DNA from: Euwallacea fornicatus
Taxonomy: Eukaryota; Arthropoda; Insecta; Coleoptera; Curculionidae
DNA length: 64,000 nucleotides
Assembly: GCF_040115645.1 (NCBI RefSeq)
Contig: NC_089579.1
Location: 62,001 to 126,000, forward strand
Direction of reading: 5' to 3'
The notes beneath the pieces are model-generated. The model saw nothing but the letters and a program-made list of their open reading frames with translations. It was not told the DNA's origin and searched no databases. This document shows, in pieces, positions 20,455 through 30,044 of this stretch. Each line of letters starts with the position of its first letter. Position 1 is the first letter of the stretch. Both the position numbers and the translations under genes were made by a program.

Positions 20455-20757
20455 TAAGATTAAGATTTTGATTTTTAGGAACAACCTGTGATTTTTCTCG
20501 AATGAATGAGAGAAATAGAGAAATGGCGGATGGAATTTATTCAAGAAACCACAGAATTTGGAAAACTAAACGACGAAGACGGAACAAAATTCGACGGATC
20601 CTAGAGGAAGTTTTAGTCGACACTGGCGACGACTCGAACCGAAGAACCGACGACGGGGGACCATCCAAAATTTTTCCTGAAAACATAGTCGAATCTAGAA
20701 AAGCCAGTTCTGGCCGGTTTCTTCCTCAGAGAACCCTGGGAAAAACTTGCGTTTTTT
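20455..20757 (+). repeat. About 290-bp repeat unit (family R290), copy 1
   Basis: It shares order and most bases with 40250-40550 (same strand) and 31385-31700 (opposite strand). Landmarks: GACATTAAGATTTTGATTTTTAGGAA, AAATGGCGGA, ACGGATCCTAGAGGAAGTTTTAGTCGACAC and CTGGGAAAAACTTGCG. In the other two copies it sits directly next to the N-terminal part of an IS630/mariner transposase, so it is an insert carried by that family. A plus frame of 100 codons exists but is not conserved as a protein across the copies. Confidence 0.75.
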
Positions 20758-21120
20758 TTCTACCACGAAGTTCTGCTTTTCTACTTTCTACTTGCAAATT
20801 GTAATGATACAGTCTCTTCTCCACGGTAGATGTAAAGCTCTACAATCAGTGTGTGTTCATCTTCGTCGTCCGATTCACCGTTATCAAACGTCGTTATATC
20901 GGTGTCGTTTAGAAAGAAAAACCCTTTCCCATTTTCGTCTTCGAAAGTCATATTAACGCCCTGATATACTCTTACGATTATGTCTGCCAGTTCGACAGCC
21001 CCTCTTTGGTATTTCACGACATCGAAGCTGGACATTTTCTTCTTCACTATCTCAGCCTTTGCCGTTCACGTTGGAAGTGACGAAAATCCATTATCAGTTT
21101 TTTCATATCCATTTTATCTA
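20758..21120 (-). pseudogene. Third, decayed copy of the unassigned 135-residue ORF
   Basis: Clearly related to 27896-28303 and 45373-45780 over the whole length (KKKMSSF.VVK.QRGAVE, DTDIT.FDNGESDDEDEHTL, ETVSLQFAS). It has a one-base loss near 21060 (in the RQ-KAK region, leading to a stop) and extra bases near 20796 that break the C-terminal VEKQNF segment. The central 88 codons remain open. Substitutions are more numerous than between the other two copies, so this is an older copy. Its end joins repeat R290 directly. Function unknown; see the intact copies. Confidence 0.75.
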
Positions 21121-21299
21121 AAAAAAAAAAAACTACCTTCACTGGTTTTTATCACTGGTTTAATGCGTACGAACCTATTCCGAGTCCCATCAGCCTGTCG
21201 GATGGATATCAGGTGCGAAGTATTTTCGCTGTCCGATCTCTCTCAGGATGTGGAGTAGATTTTAGGAATTTGTAAATATGTATATATACTTGTACAAAA

Positions 21300-21590
21300 T
21301 AAATGGAAAAAAACTTATATTTGATTTTGAATTATTCGAGTGTATTCACTAAGTGGTTGTGGGAGCTATGTGGTTCGACCCAAGTTTCCCGGTGGCGAGG
21401 GAAGAGAGAACGAATTGCCTTGGTGGCTGGCTACGGTCTTTTGTACTATTCCGACCGAACGTTCTAGAACGTCCTGCCGGAAGTTCTGTGGGAGGATTTT
21501 TCCGAAGGCCCTAGGGACCGGAAGATCGCTCTAGGGTACGTCGCACTGTCATCCTGACCGATTAAAGCTTGACGCGCCGCTGCAAAGAAG
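21300..21590 (-). repeat. Diverged LTR-like segment related to the gypsy LTR at 39358-39617
   Basis: In reverse orientation it shares a series of words with that LTR in the same order: GTGGGAGC, GAACGTTCT.GAACG, CTGCCG.AAG, CCTAGGGA, CTGTCAT, GCTTGACGCGCCG. No internal gypsy sequence is next to it, which suggests a solo LTR. Confidence 0.55.
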
Positions 21591-21599
21591 CCTGGGAAA

Positions 21600-22860
21600 A
21601 AACTTGCGTTTTTTTTCTAGACGAAATGGCGGACGGAAATTATTAAAAAAATCACAGAGTATAGGAATTTAAATGAGAAGGACGGAACAAAAATCGACGA
21701 ATCCAGGGGGGTTACAAATTGGTACCGGAGAAGGCGAAATCCGAAGTTCCACCAATGGGGGGCCGTTCAAAAAGACTCCGAGTGTCCGGCTGAAAATCGA
21801 ACGAAAGAGGGAGCACAAACTTCTCACTACTCCGACACTTTGACGAGAAACTGCGCGGCGAACTGTAATAACCATGAGGAGGTCGAAGTATCGGCAAATC
21901 AAACGGGAGGTGGATGCGGTAACCCGACTGAAAGATGAAAAATAAATAAATAAATAAATCCTGGCTCTGTTCGACGGAAGAATTCACAAAAGATAAACAG
22001 GGGAAGAAACTTAATCCTCCGCCTTCGTGGACGTTATATCCGGCGAGACAGTCCCAAATAGGCGTAGGACAAGAGTGGTAACCCAAGGTTTTTAGTGGGT
22101 TGGCGCAGCAGGCGTATCCCACACTATCCAACCGCCAGGACGCTAAGTCGGACGTCTTTTGAAGATTTCCCTCGTGAAAAAAGAAGGTATTTTGCAATTG
22201 GTCCGTTTTTCGTAGAGGGTACTTTGAATAGGTTGAAATACCTTGATTTGTTCCAGGCACAAATTATTCTAACAAACCAACAATTATAAATTAATTTAGG
22301 AGAGGTATGGTTTCAGCGAGATGGTTGTCCTACCTACAATACCGCTCCTGTTCGAGAATGTCTCGAGAGATATTTCCCAAACAGAGCGATAAGTGGACGG
22401 GGAACCACTGTATGGCCAGCAAGATTCCCTGATTCGAGTCCTGCAGATTTTTTCTTGTGGAGTTATGTCAAATCTACAATTTATAGATTTCAGGATGATA
22501 GGGCTAATCATTTTGATGAGTTGCGAATTGAAATTCGAAATTGCATGCAAGCTACTAGTCCAGAAACACTTTCAAGAGTGCGGCAGGCTTCTTATGATCG
22601 GCTCGGTTACCGTTCTGCACAGGGAGGGGGCTGATTTGAACGTTTAATTTAATTTAATTTAATTTAATTTTCATTAACAACAAATGTTCATTGTTTATTT
22701 ATTTATTTATTTATTTATAGAATTTTACACTTACTTTTAAGTGTTGCATTTGTTTTCTTATTTAATTATGAGCCGGAAAAATTATTTGAAATAATTTTGA
22801 TGGCAAACTTTAAATAACGATTAAGCGTCCGGCCGGTTAAGAGCGAGCAGTACTGCAAAT
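21600..22860 (+). mobile_element. IS630/mariner-like element remnant (family M2), copy 1
   Basis: It matches 30045-31395 in inverted orientation over about 1.2 kb, including spacer, transposase C-terminus and the outer end (GCGAGCAGTACTGCAAATG against CATTTGCAGTACTGCTCGC). It contains simple repeats: AAATA units at 21941-21960, TTTAA units at 22646-22670 and TTTA units at 22696-22718. The outer end of copy 2 has an extra stretch, so the two copies have diverged separately. Confidence 0.75.
22175..22645 (+). pseudogene. IS630/mariner transposase C-terminal fragment (M2 copy 1)
   Basis: Read across frame breaks: GPFFVEGTLNRLKYLDL, then VWFQRDGCPTYNTAPVRECLER (second catalytic Asp), FPNRAISGRGTTVWPARFPDSSPADFFLW (third Asp kept, Ser-Pro-Asp-Leu decayed) and YVKSTIYRFQDD. 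No N-terminal part in this copy. Multiple frame changes make it inactive. Confidence 0.75.
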
Positions 22861-23040
22861 GCAACTTTTTTTTATCTCTTACTGAATTTTGATTTGGAGC
22901 CTCCATTAGATGAAAAAAAATTAAAATTTTCACATCGATTTCTGAAAAACAAGTTACAACGAATGCAACGCCTGTGTTGTGTAATTGACCAAAGCGCCGG
23001 CGATCGTTGATAATGTCGGTGAATGCATGTGATCGATTAG

Positions 23041-23424
23041 ATTTGCCAAAGTTCGAGGAAATTTTAAAAAATGTATGCGCTTCGAGAACAAACAGATGTG
23101 TTGCTCACATTGGGATTTTGTCAGGGAAATGATCGTGACTGTGTCAGAATTTATGCGGAAAGATTTCCGAATCGGCAAACTCCAAACTGGAAAATTCTTG
23201 CGCGATCGGAGAGAAACCGCCGCGAAGCTGGCAGCTTCGCTGCTCGACGTTATCTATGTGAGCGCCATGGAGCGCTACCGGTAAAACGGGAGGAAGAAAT
23301 TTTGGAGAATCCGGAGCAGAATGCTCGTAACAGCATGAGAAGACTGGGGCTTCAACTTAATATACCAAAAACATCGGTGCATAGGACTTTAAGAGAACAA
23401 TCAATCCGTCCCTTTGTTTTGTAA
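23041..23424 (+). pseudogene. Mariner/IS630 transposase N-terminal fragment
   Basis: A frame of about 118 codons: TDVLLTLGFCQGN, IYAERFPNRQTP, a stretch of basic residues, ENPEQNARNSMRRLGLQLNIPKTSVHRTLREQSIRPF. This is the tandem helix-turn-helix head (homeodomain-like, often labelled DUF4817) of insect IS630-type transposases. The catalytic part does not follow in frame, and the sequence after 23424 has no clear transposase reading. Confidence 0.75.
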
Positions 23425-23944
23425 CGTGGTGGAAAAATTGTACTTGTTCCATCCATTCTAACGGGTCAAGCAAATATTTTCTGTTCAAGGAACGCATACT
23501 TGTTATACCATTTCAGAATCTAGAAGAACGACGCTACTTTTTGAGCCTGTGGGCTTCAAGATAGCTGTACATCAATCGCTACACTAAGGAACAACAGTTA
23601 CATAATAGAAATGGAGTTATCAGGAATCCGTTAAGATAAAAATGTTTTTTTTTTTTTTAATCCGAAGCGTACATGTAAGATCTATCGATGCGCTTTTGAA
23701 CCATAAACATTGAGGAAACTAATACAGAAATTTTGCTTCTCTACTTGGAGTGGTGTAACAGTGATAGTACGAAATATCAAGTGATGTCAGTTCTTGTCGA
23801 TTTTGAAAAAAGTGTAAATATCTCGAAGTCCACGATACTTTCGTTAAGATTTTTTTTATTTTTTTTTCGTTTTCTGACTTCCAAAGGATGGACCTTCCAT
23901 CAGGAGAAGTATTGTCGAAGGTTTACGGGACACCCTGTATATTT
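23425..23944. other. Spacer with mariner-type end
   Basis: No gene. GACACCCTGTA at about 23929 is an inverted mariner-type terminus that abuts the end of the next transposase remnant. Confidence 0.4.
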
Positions 23945-24850
23945 TTTCCAAATTTTTTAGACATTTTGTTATCGTATCACTTCGATAGATGCGATTTATT
24001 ATATTTGGGACTTTCCTTTTCATCGCATCTAATGTATCATCCAATTCGCAAACATATATCTCGTTTTTTAGATACTTCCGTAAAAAGGTGTCCGAAGGGG
24101 TGAGGTCTGGACTATTTGGTGGCCATGGAATTATTCCGTTTCTTGTTATCCATTCGTAATATTCCCCCGATTTAGGAAACCGCACACGAGATGTGTGCTG
24201 TAGATTTTCGATTAAATCAAAAAAGTCTTCATTTAAAAACCCTTAATACCGTTGACTCGTCGAATACCACATCGCACGACAAAATTTTTTCTGCCTTGGA
24301 CTTTTACTTCTTTTATTAAATTTGGATTGCGGCTGGACCAAGTACGCCTGTTTTGTCTGTCAAACACACCGACTGTTGAAAATATTGCCTCATCTGTCTA
24401 TAACACATTTTTAAAGAAATTTAGATTGTCCCTTTAGCGATTCAACATATAGTTACAACAATTTAGTCTGTTCTGAATGCGAATATCTGCTCATTTTTGC
24501 ACAGCTGTAAACTTGTAAATTTTCATTTGCAAACTTCCAATGCGCAAAGAGGCATTGGGATTTTGCCTATAATATTATAGATTAGAATTATCAGACTTCT
24601 CCTTACATTAATTGGCACAATTCTTCTTTGATTTTTAAAGATTTCGTTTCATGCATTTTATTTTCAATTTTTTTAAATGTCTTCCTGCTTGGTGTATTCC
24701 TATTAGGATAGACAAGAGCATGCTCCCACTGGATTGAAAAATCAAAATTTGTTGTAAATAGTTTATTTCCCAGTTCTCCCAGTTCTTAAGTACCAAATTC
24801 GAGAACCTCCAGGCAGAGGCGTGCTGCCTTCTGAAGTCGTCTTTCACGCA
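23945..24850 (-). pseudogene. Mariner/IS630-like transposase, degenerate
   Basis: On the minus strand, with many frame breaks: YPNRNTPSRKTFKKIE (about 24700, N-terminal HTH), FKNVL.TDEAIFSTVGVFDRQN (first Asp, about 24400), WSSRNPNLIKEVKVQGRK, then WITRNGIIPWPPNSPDLTPSDTFL (third Asp, about 24120) and YLKNEIYV. The second catalytic region is lost. After the C-terminus the reading runs into the CAGGGTGTCCC end of another element. A 70-codon frame at 24635-24847 is part of the N-terminal region. Confidence 0.7.
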
Positions 24851-25129
24851 TCTGGTACCTAATTTATAAAAATGCGACCGTTAGGCGGGTACTTTTACGA
24901 CGTACTTTTATTAAGATATATACGATACGCTTTCTCAACTTATCGTAAAGATATCCCAATTTTTAGTGCCGCAAAAGGGAATGAGCATATTTCCCCGCAC
25001 TAAACGAACCTTTTACTTCTTGAGATGGTATGTTTATTGAACTATGCTGGGAAATAGGTTCTGCTGTACAGGAGCGTAGCTTAAGATCTAGAAATACGAA
25101 TTAACCTACTTATTATCTATGAACAATAG
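24851..25129. other. Spacer
   Basis: No gene or repeat recognised. Confidence 0.35.
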
Positions 25130-25400
25130 GGCCTATTTCTTAACCATGCTATGAATTCCGTTTGGCAATTATAGAAGAAACGCTCCCAGAAGAAGGAACT
25201 TCCGAGAGGCAATCGAACACCTCTTATAACCGCACCCCCCAGAAAATCGAAATTTGCGGAGGTAAAGGCAATAGGATAACGCGAAAAAAAATGGAAAGTT
25301 CGTTGGAATAAAGGAGTTATGGAAGATTCGGCACGTCACTGCGCCCCACGTCCTGTTGAGCAGAGTTTATTCGTTGGCGAGTGTTTTGAAGAGTGGCATA
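25130..25400 (+). pseudogene. piggyBac transposase C-terminal fragment (copy A)
   Basis: It matches 42225-42485. It encodes the end of a piggyBac-type transposase: FRLAIIEETLPEEG, then, after a frame change, a cysteine-rich tail with CAPRPVEQSLFVGECFEEWH, corresponding to the CXXC...C..CF..WH zinc-binding tail of the family. A mariner terminal repeat follows at once (25405), as in the other copy, so the insertion predates the duplication. Confidence 0.75.
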
Positions 25401-25404
25401 AATC

Positions 25405-25492
25405 CATGTTGACGCGTCCGAGCATTATTGCACAATTCTTCCATCATCCGAGAAAACAACTCTGTTTCGTTTTAGTTGGCGCACCCTATATA
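25405..25492 (-). repeat. Mariner terminal repeat inserted in piggyBac tail
   Basis: The reverse complement of the left end at 45936 onward (CAGGGTGCGCCAACTAAAAC, then AGAGTTGTTTTCTCGG, then CTCGGACGCG). Only this end is present here and at 42490-42572. Confidence 0.7.
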
Positions 25493-26604
25493 TTTGCTTG
25501 GACGAGTAAGAAGCCAAAGTTTGGATCATAATTGTAGTTGCTTTTTTTTTCTATTATAGTTTGGTGAAACAGGTGCGTGGTTTGTTTGACTGGGGGAGGA
25601 TGAGAGATAAGAATTTGCCAAAGAGAATTGGGAATATGAGACTAGAAGAGAAAACAGGGAGGAAGGTGCCTGTCGGAGCTCGTGTCCCTGGCTTCTAGCT
25701 GGAGGACTATGTAGAAATGGAAGAAAACTGTAATGGTTCGGAAGGGAATCTGCAAGAGCTAGATCGTGGCTGTTGGAGAAACTCCAACATAAAGATCGCT
25801 CTCACGCAATGCTTTAACATCCGGGCAATAAATAACAATAGACGGAAAACAGAACCGTTTCTCATCTCGTCGCTTTAACAGCAACTTCTCTCCTATCTCG
25901 ATTTCACAAGTTAGAATAAATCACTTTACCAACTTCTAACGCATCTCGTCGCAATAGAAATCTGTAGTTAATTATTTAATCGTCAACCAAACCCTGTATT
26001 CCAACTAGTCTGCGATTAAATTTAGTGCGATTCGTGTAACAGAGTTTCTGTACCTTCTCGAACTTTCGGTCCCCCATTATTACTTGACGGTGGCCCGTCT
26101 GGTCCTTTGTCTCAAGTACGAAACACCGCCGACGTATTTGAATTTTTCTTTGAGTGCCTAGTGAGGCAGTCGCCACCGTTAGGCAGGAACTCGGGAAGCC
26201 CCTGGGATAAACAGTGGCACTAATTAACACACGACATGTTTGTTTCTATTAGCTTTATTACAAATTTCAAATAGTCAGCCCCTTTTCTTAGGCCGAGTCA
26301 GCATTACCAGGGTCCTTTCTTGACTGCCTCCCTGTCTAGTTACCAACAAGAACCATCGTCCCTTATCGAGCCCTTCTTGGAATCGGGCACTGGGGTGATT
26401 GTTTTATGGCCTCGACATGGTCACATGTTTCTAGAGATTCCATTTCCAATGGTTAAAAATTGTGTGACTTCAACACACAACAGTTCGTGTTTTCATTTAG
26501 ATACGAAACATTTATTACGATAGCGTTGACGTTCCGGAATCAACCGGACTATTGGAACTATTGCTACAAAATGAACAAAACCTAAATATACTTGTATACA
26601 TATA
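25493..26604. other. Spacer shared with 42573-43686
   Basis: No protein recognised. The text is the same as in block B with scattered changes. It includes a short run (about 26525-26602) also found beside mariner copy C at 785-861. Confidence 0.5.
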
Positions 26605-27880
26605 CAGGGTGACTCTAGATAAGTGGGACAAGCAAATGTCTTGAAATCGGGAAGATTACAAAAAAATGTTCAAACAAAGTCTTCTTTATTTTCGGGGCCT
26701 CAACTTTTTATGTCAATTTGTTTTTTCCAAGGTCACACCTTCACCTGTCCTTTGCGACAAAAATGTTTCAGGACGTAACACTTTTTATCGTGTTTTGACT
26801 CGGTTCTTAGAAACAGACAATTTGGAGAGAAAGAAAAACGTGAAACCGCTCAACCACTTCATCTGAATGAGAATTATCAAATTGGCGTATTTTACACGCA
26901 CATAAATTTCATCCATTCCACGTAAGTCTGCATCAAGAATTACATGGTGATGATTTCCGAAATCGAGTGACTTTTTGTACTTGGATACAAAGAAGACTCC
27001 ATGAAAATGCGATTTTTTTTTCAAATGTACTATTTTCTGACGAATTCTGCTTCACAAACCACGGTGAAGTGACTCGCCACAACATGCATTATTAGTCGGT
27101 TGAGAATCCACACCGGTTTAGTGAAGTGGAAAGTGTTGGATTCCCATCCACATTGCCATGTTATTTATGGTTAAAAAATTTGCCACTCCTTCTCGAAGAA
27201 GTTAATTCAGGGCAAAGGTTGACAATGTGGTTTCAACATGACGGTTGCCTCGCTCGTTATGCTAGAAATGTCAAAGAAGTTAACTGGCCAGCCCGATCGC
27301 CAGGTTTGACTTCAGCAGATTTTGTTTTGTGGGGTCACTTAAAACAAGTAGTTTATAATCGAGTACCAAATACTTCCAAAGACATGAAAATTCGGATCAA
27401 ACACGCTTGTCGAAACATTACAACTGAAATGCTAGAAAATACCAAACAATCACTTCAAAACAGAATTGTTAAGTGCCTTGAACCGTAGGGGAACCACTTC
27501 AAACATCTGTTGGACTGAATTTTTTTATAATAAATTAAAATTCACTACAAAATTAATAAAAGTGTTAAAATAAATGAATAAAGTTTAATGAAATGTTTTT
27601 TATTTTGTTCCTGTAATTATGAATTTCGTTAATTTTAGCACAAAATGTTTCAAGTAAAAATATTTTTACTGCCAACAAAGAATTCGAATCTCCAAAAAAA
27701 GTTGAGTGTTACATTTGAAAAAATCAAATTGGCCCCAAATGACAGGTGAAGGTGACCTTGGAAAAAACAAATTGACATATAAAAGTTGAGGCCCCGAAAA
27801 TAAAGAAGACTTCGAACATTTTTTTGTATTTTTCTCGATTTCAAGATATTTACTTCTCCCACTTATCTAGAATCACCCTG
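26605..27880 (+). mobile_element. Mariner/IS630-like element M1, copy A
   Basis: Flanked by TA (26603-26604 and 27881-27882). Terminal repeats of about 45 bases: CAGGGTGACTCTAGATAAGT on the left and the complement of ACTTATCTAGAATCACCCTG on the right. Length 1276 bp. It keeps 26695-26910, which copies B and C have lost, but lacks the region between PCYLWL and LPLLLEEV of the transposase. Non-autonomous. Confidence 0.85.
26895..27515 (+). pseudogene. M1 transposase, copy A, internally deleted
   Basis: Central region with LHQELHGDDFRNRVTFCTW and SNVLFSDEFCF (first Asp), a stop in the HYSVENP block, ESVGFPSTLPCYLWL, then directly NLPLLLEEVNSGQRLTMWFQHDGCLARYARNV (second Asp), a deletion, WPARSPGLTSADFVLWGHLKQVVY (third Asp) and the C-terminus RNITTEMLENTKQSLQNRIVKCLEP followed by a stop. 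The last 120 codons (27126-27488) are open. Two internal deletions and an in-frame stop make it inactive. Confidence 0.8.
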
Positions 27881-27895
27881 TATGCATGTAATTTC

Positions 27896-28303
27896 TCACC
27901 TAAACTGTAAAAATGTTTCCAATACTGCCACGAAGTTCTGCTTTTCTACCAGACTTGCAAATTGTAATGATACAGTGTCCCGTCCATGGAAGATGTAAAG
28001 CTCTACACTCAGTGTGTGTTCATCTTCGTCGTCCGATTCACCGTTATCAAATGCCGTTATATCGGTGTCTTCTAGACCAAAAAATATTTCCCCATTTTCG
28101 TCTCTGAAAGTAATATCAACGCCCTGATTAACTTTTACGAGTACGTCTGCCATTTCGACAGCCCCTCTTTGGAACTTCACAACATTGAAGCTCGACATTT
28201 TCTTCTTCACTAACTTAGCCTTCTGTCGTTCACGTTGGAACTGACGAAAATCCTTTATCAGTTTTTTCATATCCATTTTATCTAAAATAAAAACTATGTT
28301 CAC
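27896..28303 (-). CDS. Unassigned 135-residue protein, copy A
   Basis: An open frame starting MNIVFILDKMDMKKLIKDF; a more natural start may be the second methionine pair at codons 10-12, since copy 3 also has MDMKKLI there. Features seen: a basic, coiled N-terminus (residues 10-40, FRQFQRERQKAKLVKKK), alternating hydrophobic strands (40-75), a very acidic linker (NGESDDEDEHTL, 88-99), then strand-like LSVELYIF and a terminal helix EKQNFVAVLETFLQF. This strand-then-helix order is reminiscent of a PH-like domain, but I recognise no family. Copy B differs at one residue, copy 3 is broken. It lies 15 bases from mariner M1 in both intact copies. A TATAAATA at 28420-28427 reads away from the gene. 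Captured host gene or transposon accessory protein are both possible. Confidence 0.55.
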   Translation of the reverse strand: MNIVFILDKMDMKKLIKDFRQFQRERQKAKLVKKKMSSFNVVKFQRGAVEMADVLVKVNQGVDITFRDENGEIFFGLEDTDITAFDNGESDDEDEHTLSVELYIFHGRDTVSLQFASLVEKQNFVAVLETFLQFR

Positions 28304-28600
28304 TGGTTTTTATCACTGGTTCAATGCGTCCTAACCTATTCCGAATCCCATCGGCCGTCCGTCACTAATTCGTCTCGTCTGGTCCCAATAACAAGACCCA
28401 AGACGCACGCGTTGCATGTATAAATAGTTGCCTACTTTAAGTGCAGGATTGTTCATATAATTATGCGGTGCCTTCAGAATTGTTTGTCTGTCACGTGATC
28501 AACAATGTAGACAACCAAACATACAACGGTTGGCGACATTGTTCAGTTGTTAGAGTCGGGCTTATAGGAGTTTGTTCGTCCCGAGAGGATGTAGGAGAAC
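28304..28600. promoter_or_regulatory. Upstream region of unassigned ORF with TATAAATA box
   Basis: 28304-28440 is shared almost base for base with 45781-45930, including CATCGGCCGTCCGTC and a TATAAATAG at 28420. The TATA box reads to the right, away from the ORF. After 28440 the two copies part company. Confidence 0.35.
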
Positions 28601-29015
28601 GCAACGCGCAGTCGGTGCTAACGGGGTAATGGATGATTCCGTTACTATGCGTGCGCGTGGGAAAGAGCTAGTACCCAAACCCAACGAAGAAGCACATCTT
28701 GGGTACTGACTACTCATTTGTACTATTTAACTATTTTATTTTCACGTCTATTTTTGCTACTCTAATTTTACCCCGCCTGAACTCTCGACCTTCGTGTAGA
28801 TGATGGTCGTGCCGTTTGTTTTTTGAAGCTGCCTAAGCCTCTTAATCTCCCGCGGCCGGCTTTCGTCAACAATGTCGGTGTCCTCTAGCTCCACCACAAC
28901 TACCACTCATGTAAGTGTCACTTGTCAGTGCGGGTTCTCGAAGTGGACGGCTCTCGAGCGGACAGCGCACCACACTGGAAATGAATTCACTAAATAAAAT
29001 CAGCTGACAATCCTT
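28600..29015 (+). repeat. Block shared in inverted orientation with 39735-40110
   Basis: Landmarks: GTGCTAACGGGGTAATG, CGTGGGAAAG, ATCTCC/CCACGA-type text, GAAGCTGC, ACTTGTCAGTGCGGGTTCTCG and AATTCACTAAATAAAATCAGCTGACAA. All recur reversed in 39735-40110. No protein recognised. It may be a non-coding part of a retroelement. Confidence 0.6.
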
Positions 29016-29860
29016 GTTTATCAGCTCGGGCCTTTGAGGGTTATGTTATTGTTATGATTAGATATTCTGCATGAACTTTACATTTATTTTAATCGTTATT
29101 TGCCAATAAAAACAAATCTGTTTTCCAAAATTTAATGCATTTTATACAAACAGATAACATAGAGAAAACACTAATTTTAAGTACTGACAAGTAAGTTAAA
29201 ACTTAAGAAATTAGAACGATTAAAGTCTACATTTATCATCAGCGGTTCGACTCGATTCTCCGTTATATTGCCTAATTTCCACGTTTTGGTTTCTACTTTT
29301 CCCTTACATTGCTTTCAGAACGGCATTAAACGCACCTTGGTACGTTTGCAACCAGACAATAAAAAGAGATCAAAACAATGATGGACATCATGAAAGAACA
29401 TGATATCGAGACATTCCAAGCAGTGGAGCAACACCGAAACGAACTGATCAGGAAAGCAACAGATTACACTCTGGAGCATGCCATTCTGCACAAAAGACCA
29501 AAACATCAGTTACAAGATAACGGATGACCATAAAGAACAGACCTGCATATGACCAAGCAAACATTTGCAGGCTAGAGGTAAAGACCAGAGCCATAAGGCT
29601 TCTTCCGCAATGATGAAAAAAAAAACCGAAATAGCCTGCCTGGTTCTTCTGACCCATCTTCGTTAAAAGCACAAACACATCAATCAAGTGAACGAAGAAA
29701 GAAGCGCCCAGACGGACAGAAGAGGGCAGAAGAACTCCACGTTGGGGAGGTAACTCCAGTCAAAAGAAAGGAGAGGTATCAAACGCCTCCCAGATAGGCA
29801 AGAAAAGGCCTAGAGCGAAAGCAGAGTAAAAAGCGATAGTTCCGCTCGACTCTGCTAGCT
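29016..29860. other. Spacer, possibly LINE interior
   Basis: No firm gene. The part from about 29340 onward is A-rich on the plus strand with basic, frame-broken readings and leads into the LINE 3' end below, so it may be decayed LINE sequence. Confidence 0.3.
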
Positions 29861-30044
29861 CACATATGAAACGACAGAAGTGCGCTCGAGAAATTCGAAC
29901 TTTCAAACTCGAAATTCTTCGCTACACGGGGTTTTTTAGTGGGTGAAACCCCACACAGGCTCGTTGCAGGGGCACCAATATCGCCTTCTGGCAAGATTTT
30001 TTACCCCTTGGGTCGTGACCCCACAAAAAGAAAAAGATCATTTG
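29860..30044 (+). mobile_element. Non-LTR retrotransposon 3' end
   Basis: TTTTTTAGTGGGTGAAACCCCACACAGGC, described here by its key words TTTAGTGGG and AAACCCCACACAGGC, then CAAGATTTTTTACCCC and GTGACCCC, followed by an A-rich tail (CAAAAAGAAAAAG). The same end occurs on the opposite strand at 51847-51960, there with a pure A tail. Only the 3' part is present, as usual for 5'-truncated LINE insertions. Confidence 0.6.

Larger units (their letters stand above)
25130..28440 (+). repeat. Duplicated block A (partner 42225-45930)
   Basis: Same order on the same strand in both places: piggyBac tail, mariner terminal repeat, about 1 kb of spacer (landmarks GCCTGTCGGAGCTCGTG.CCCTGGC and CAGTCAGCCCC-like text near 26270), mariner M1, then the unassigned ORF. 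Block A lacks the 430-bp insert of block B; block B lacks about 230 bases in the mariner's 5' part that A keeps. Offset is about 17.1 kb. Confidence 0.85.

Noticed and set aside
28527..28550. TTGGCGACATTG as a retroviral primer site
   Set aside because: No LTR end (CA) directly before it and no second LTR. Not enough support.
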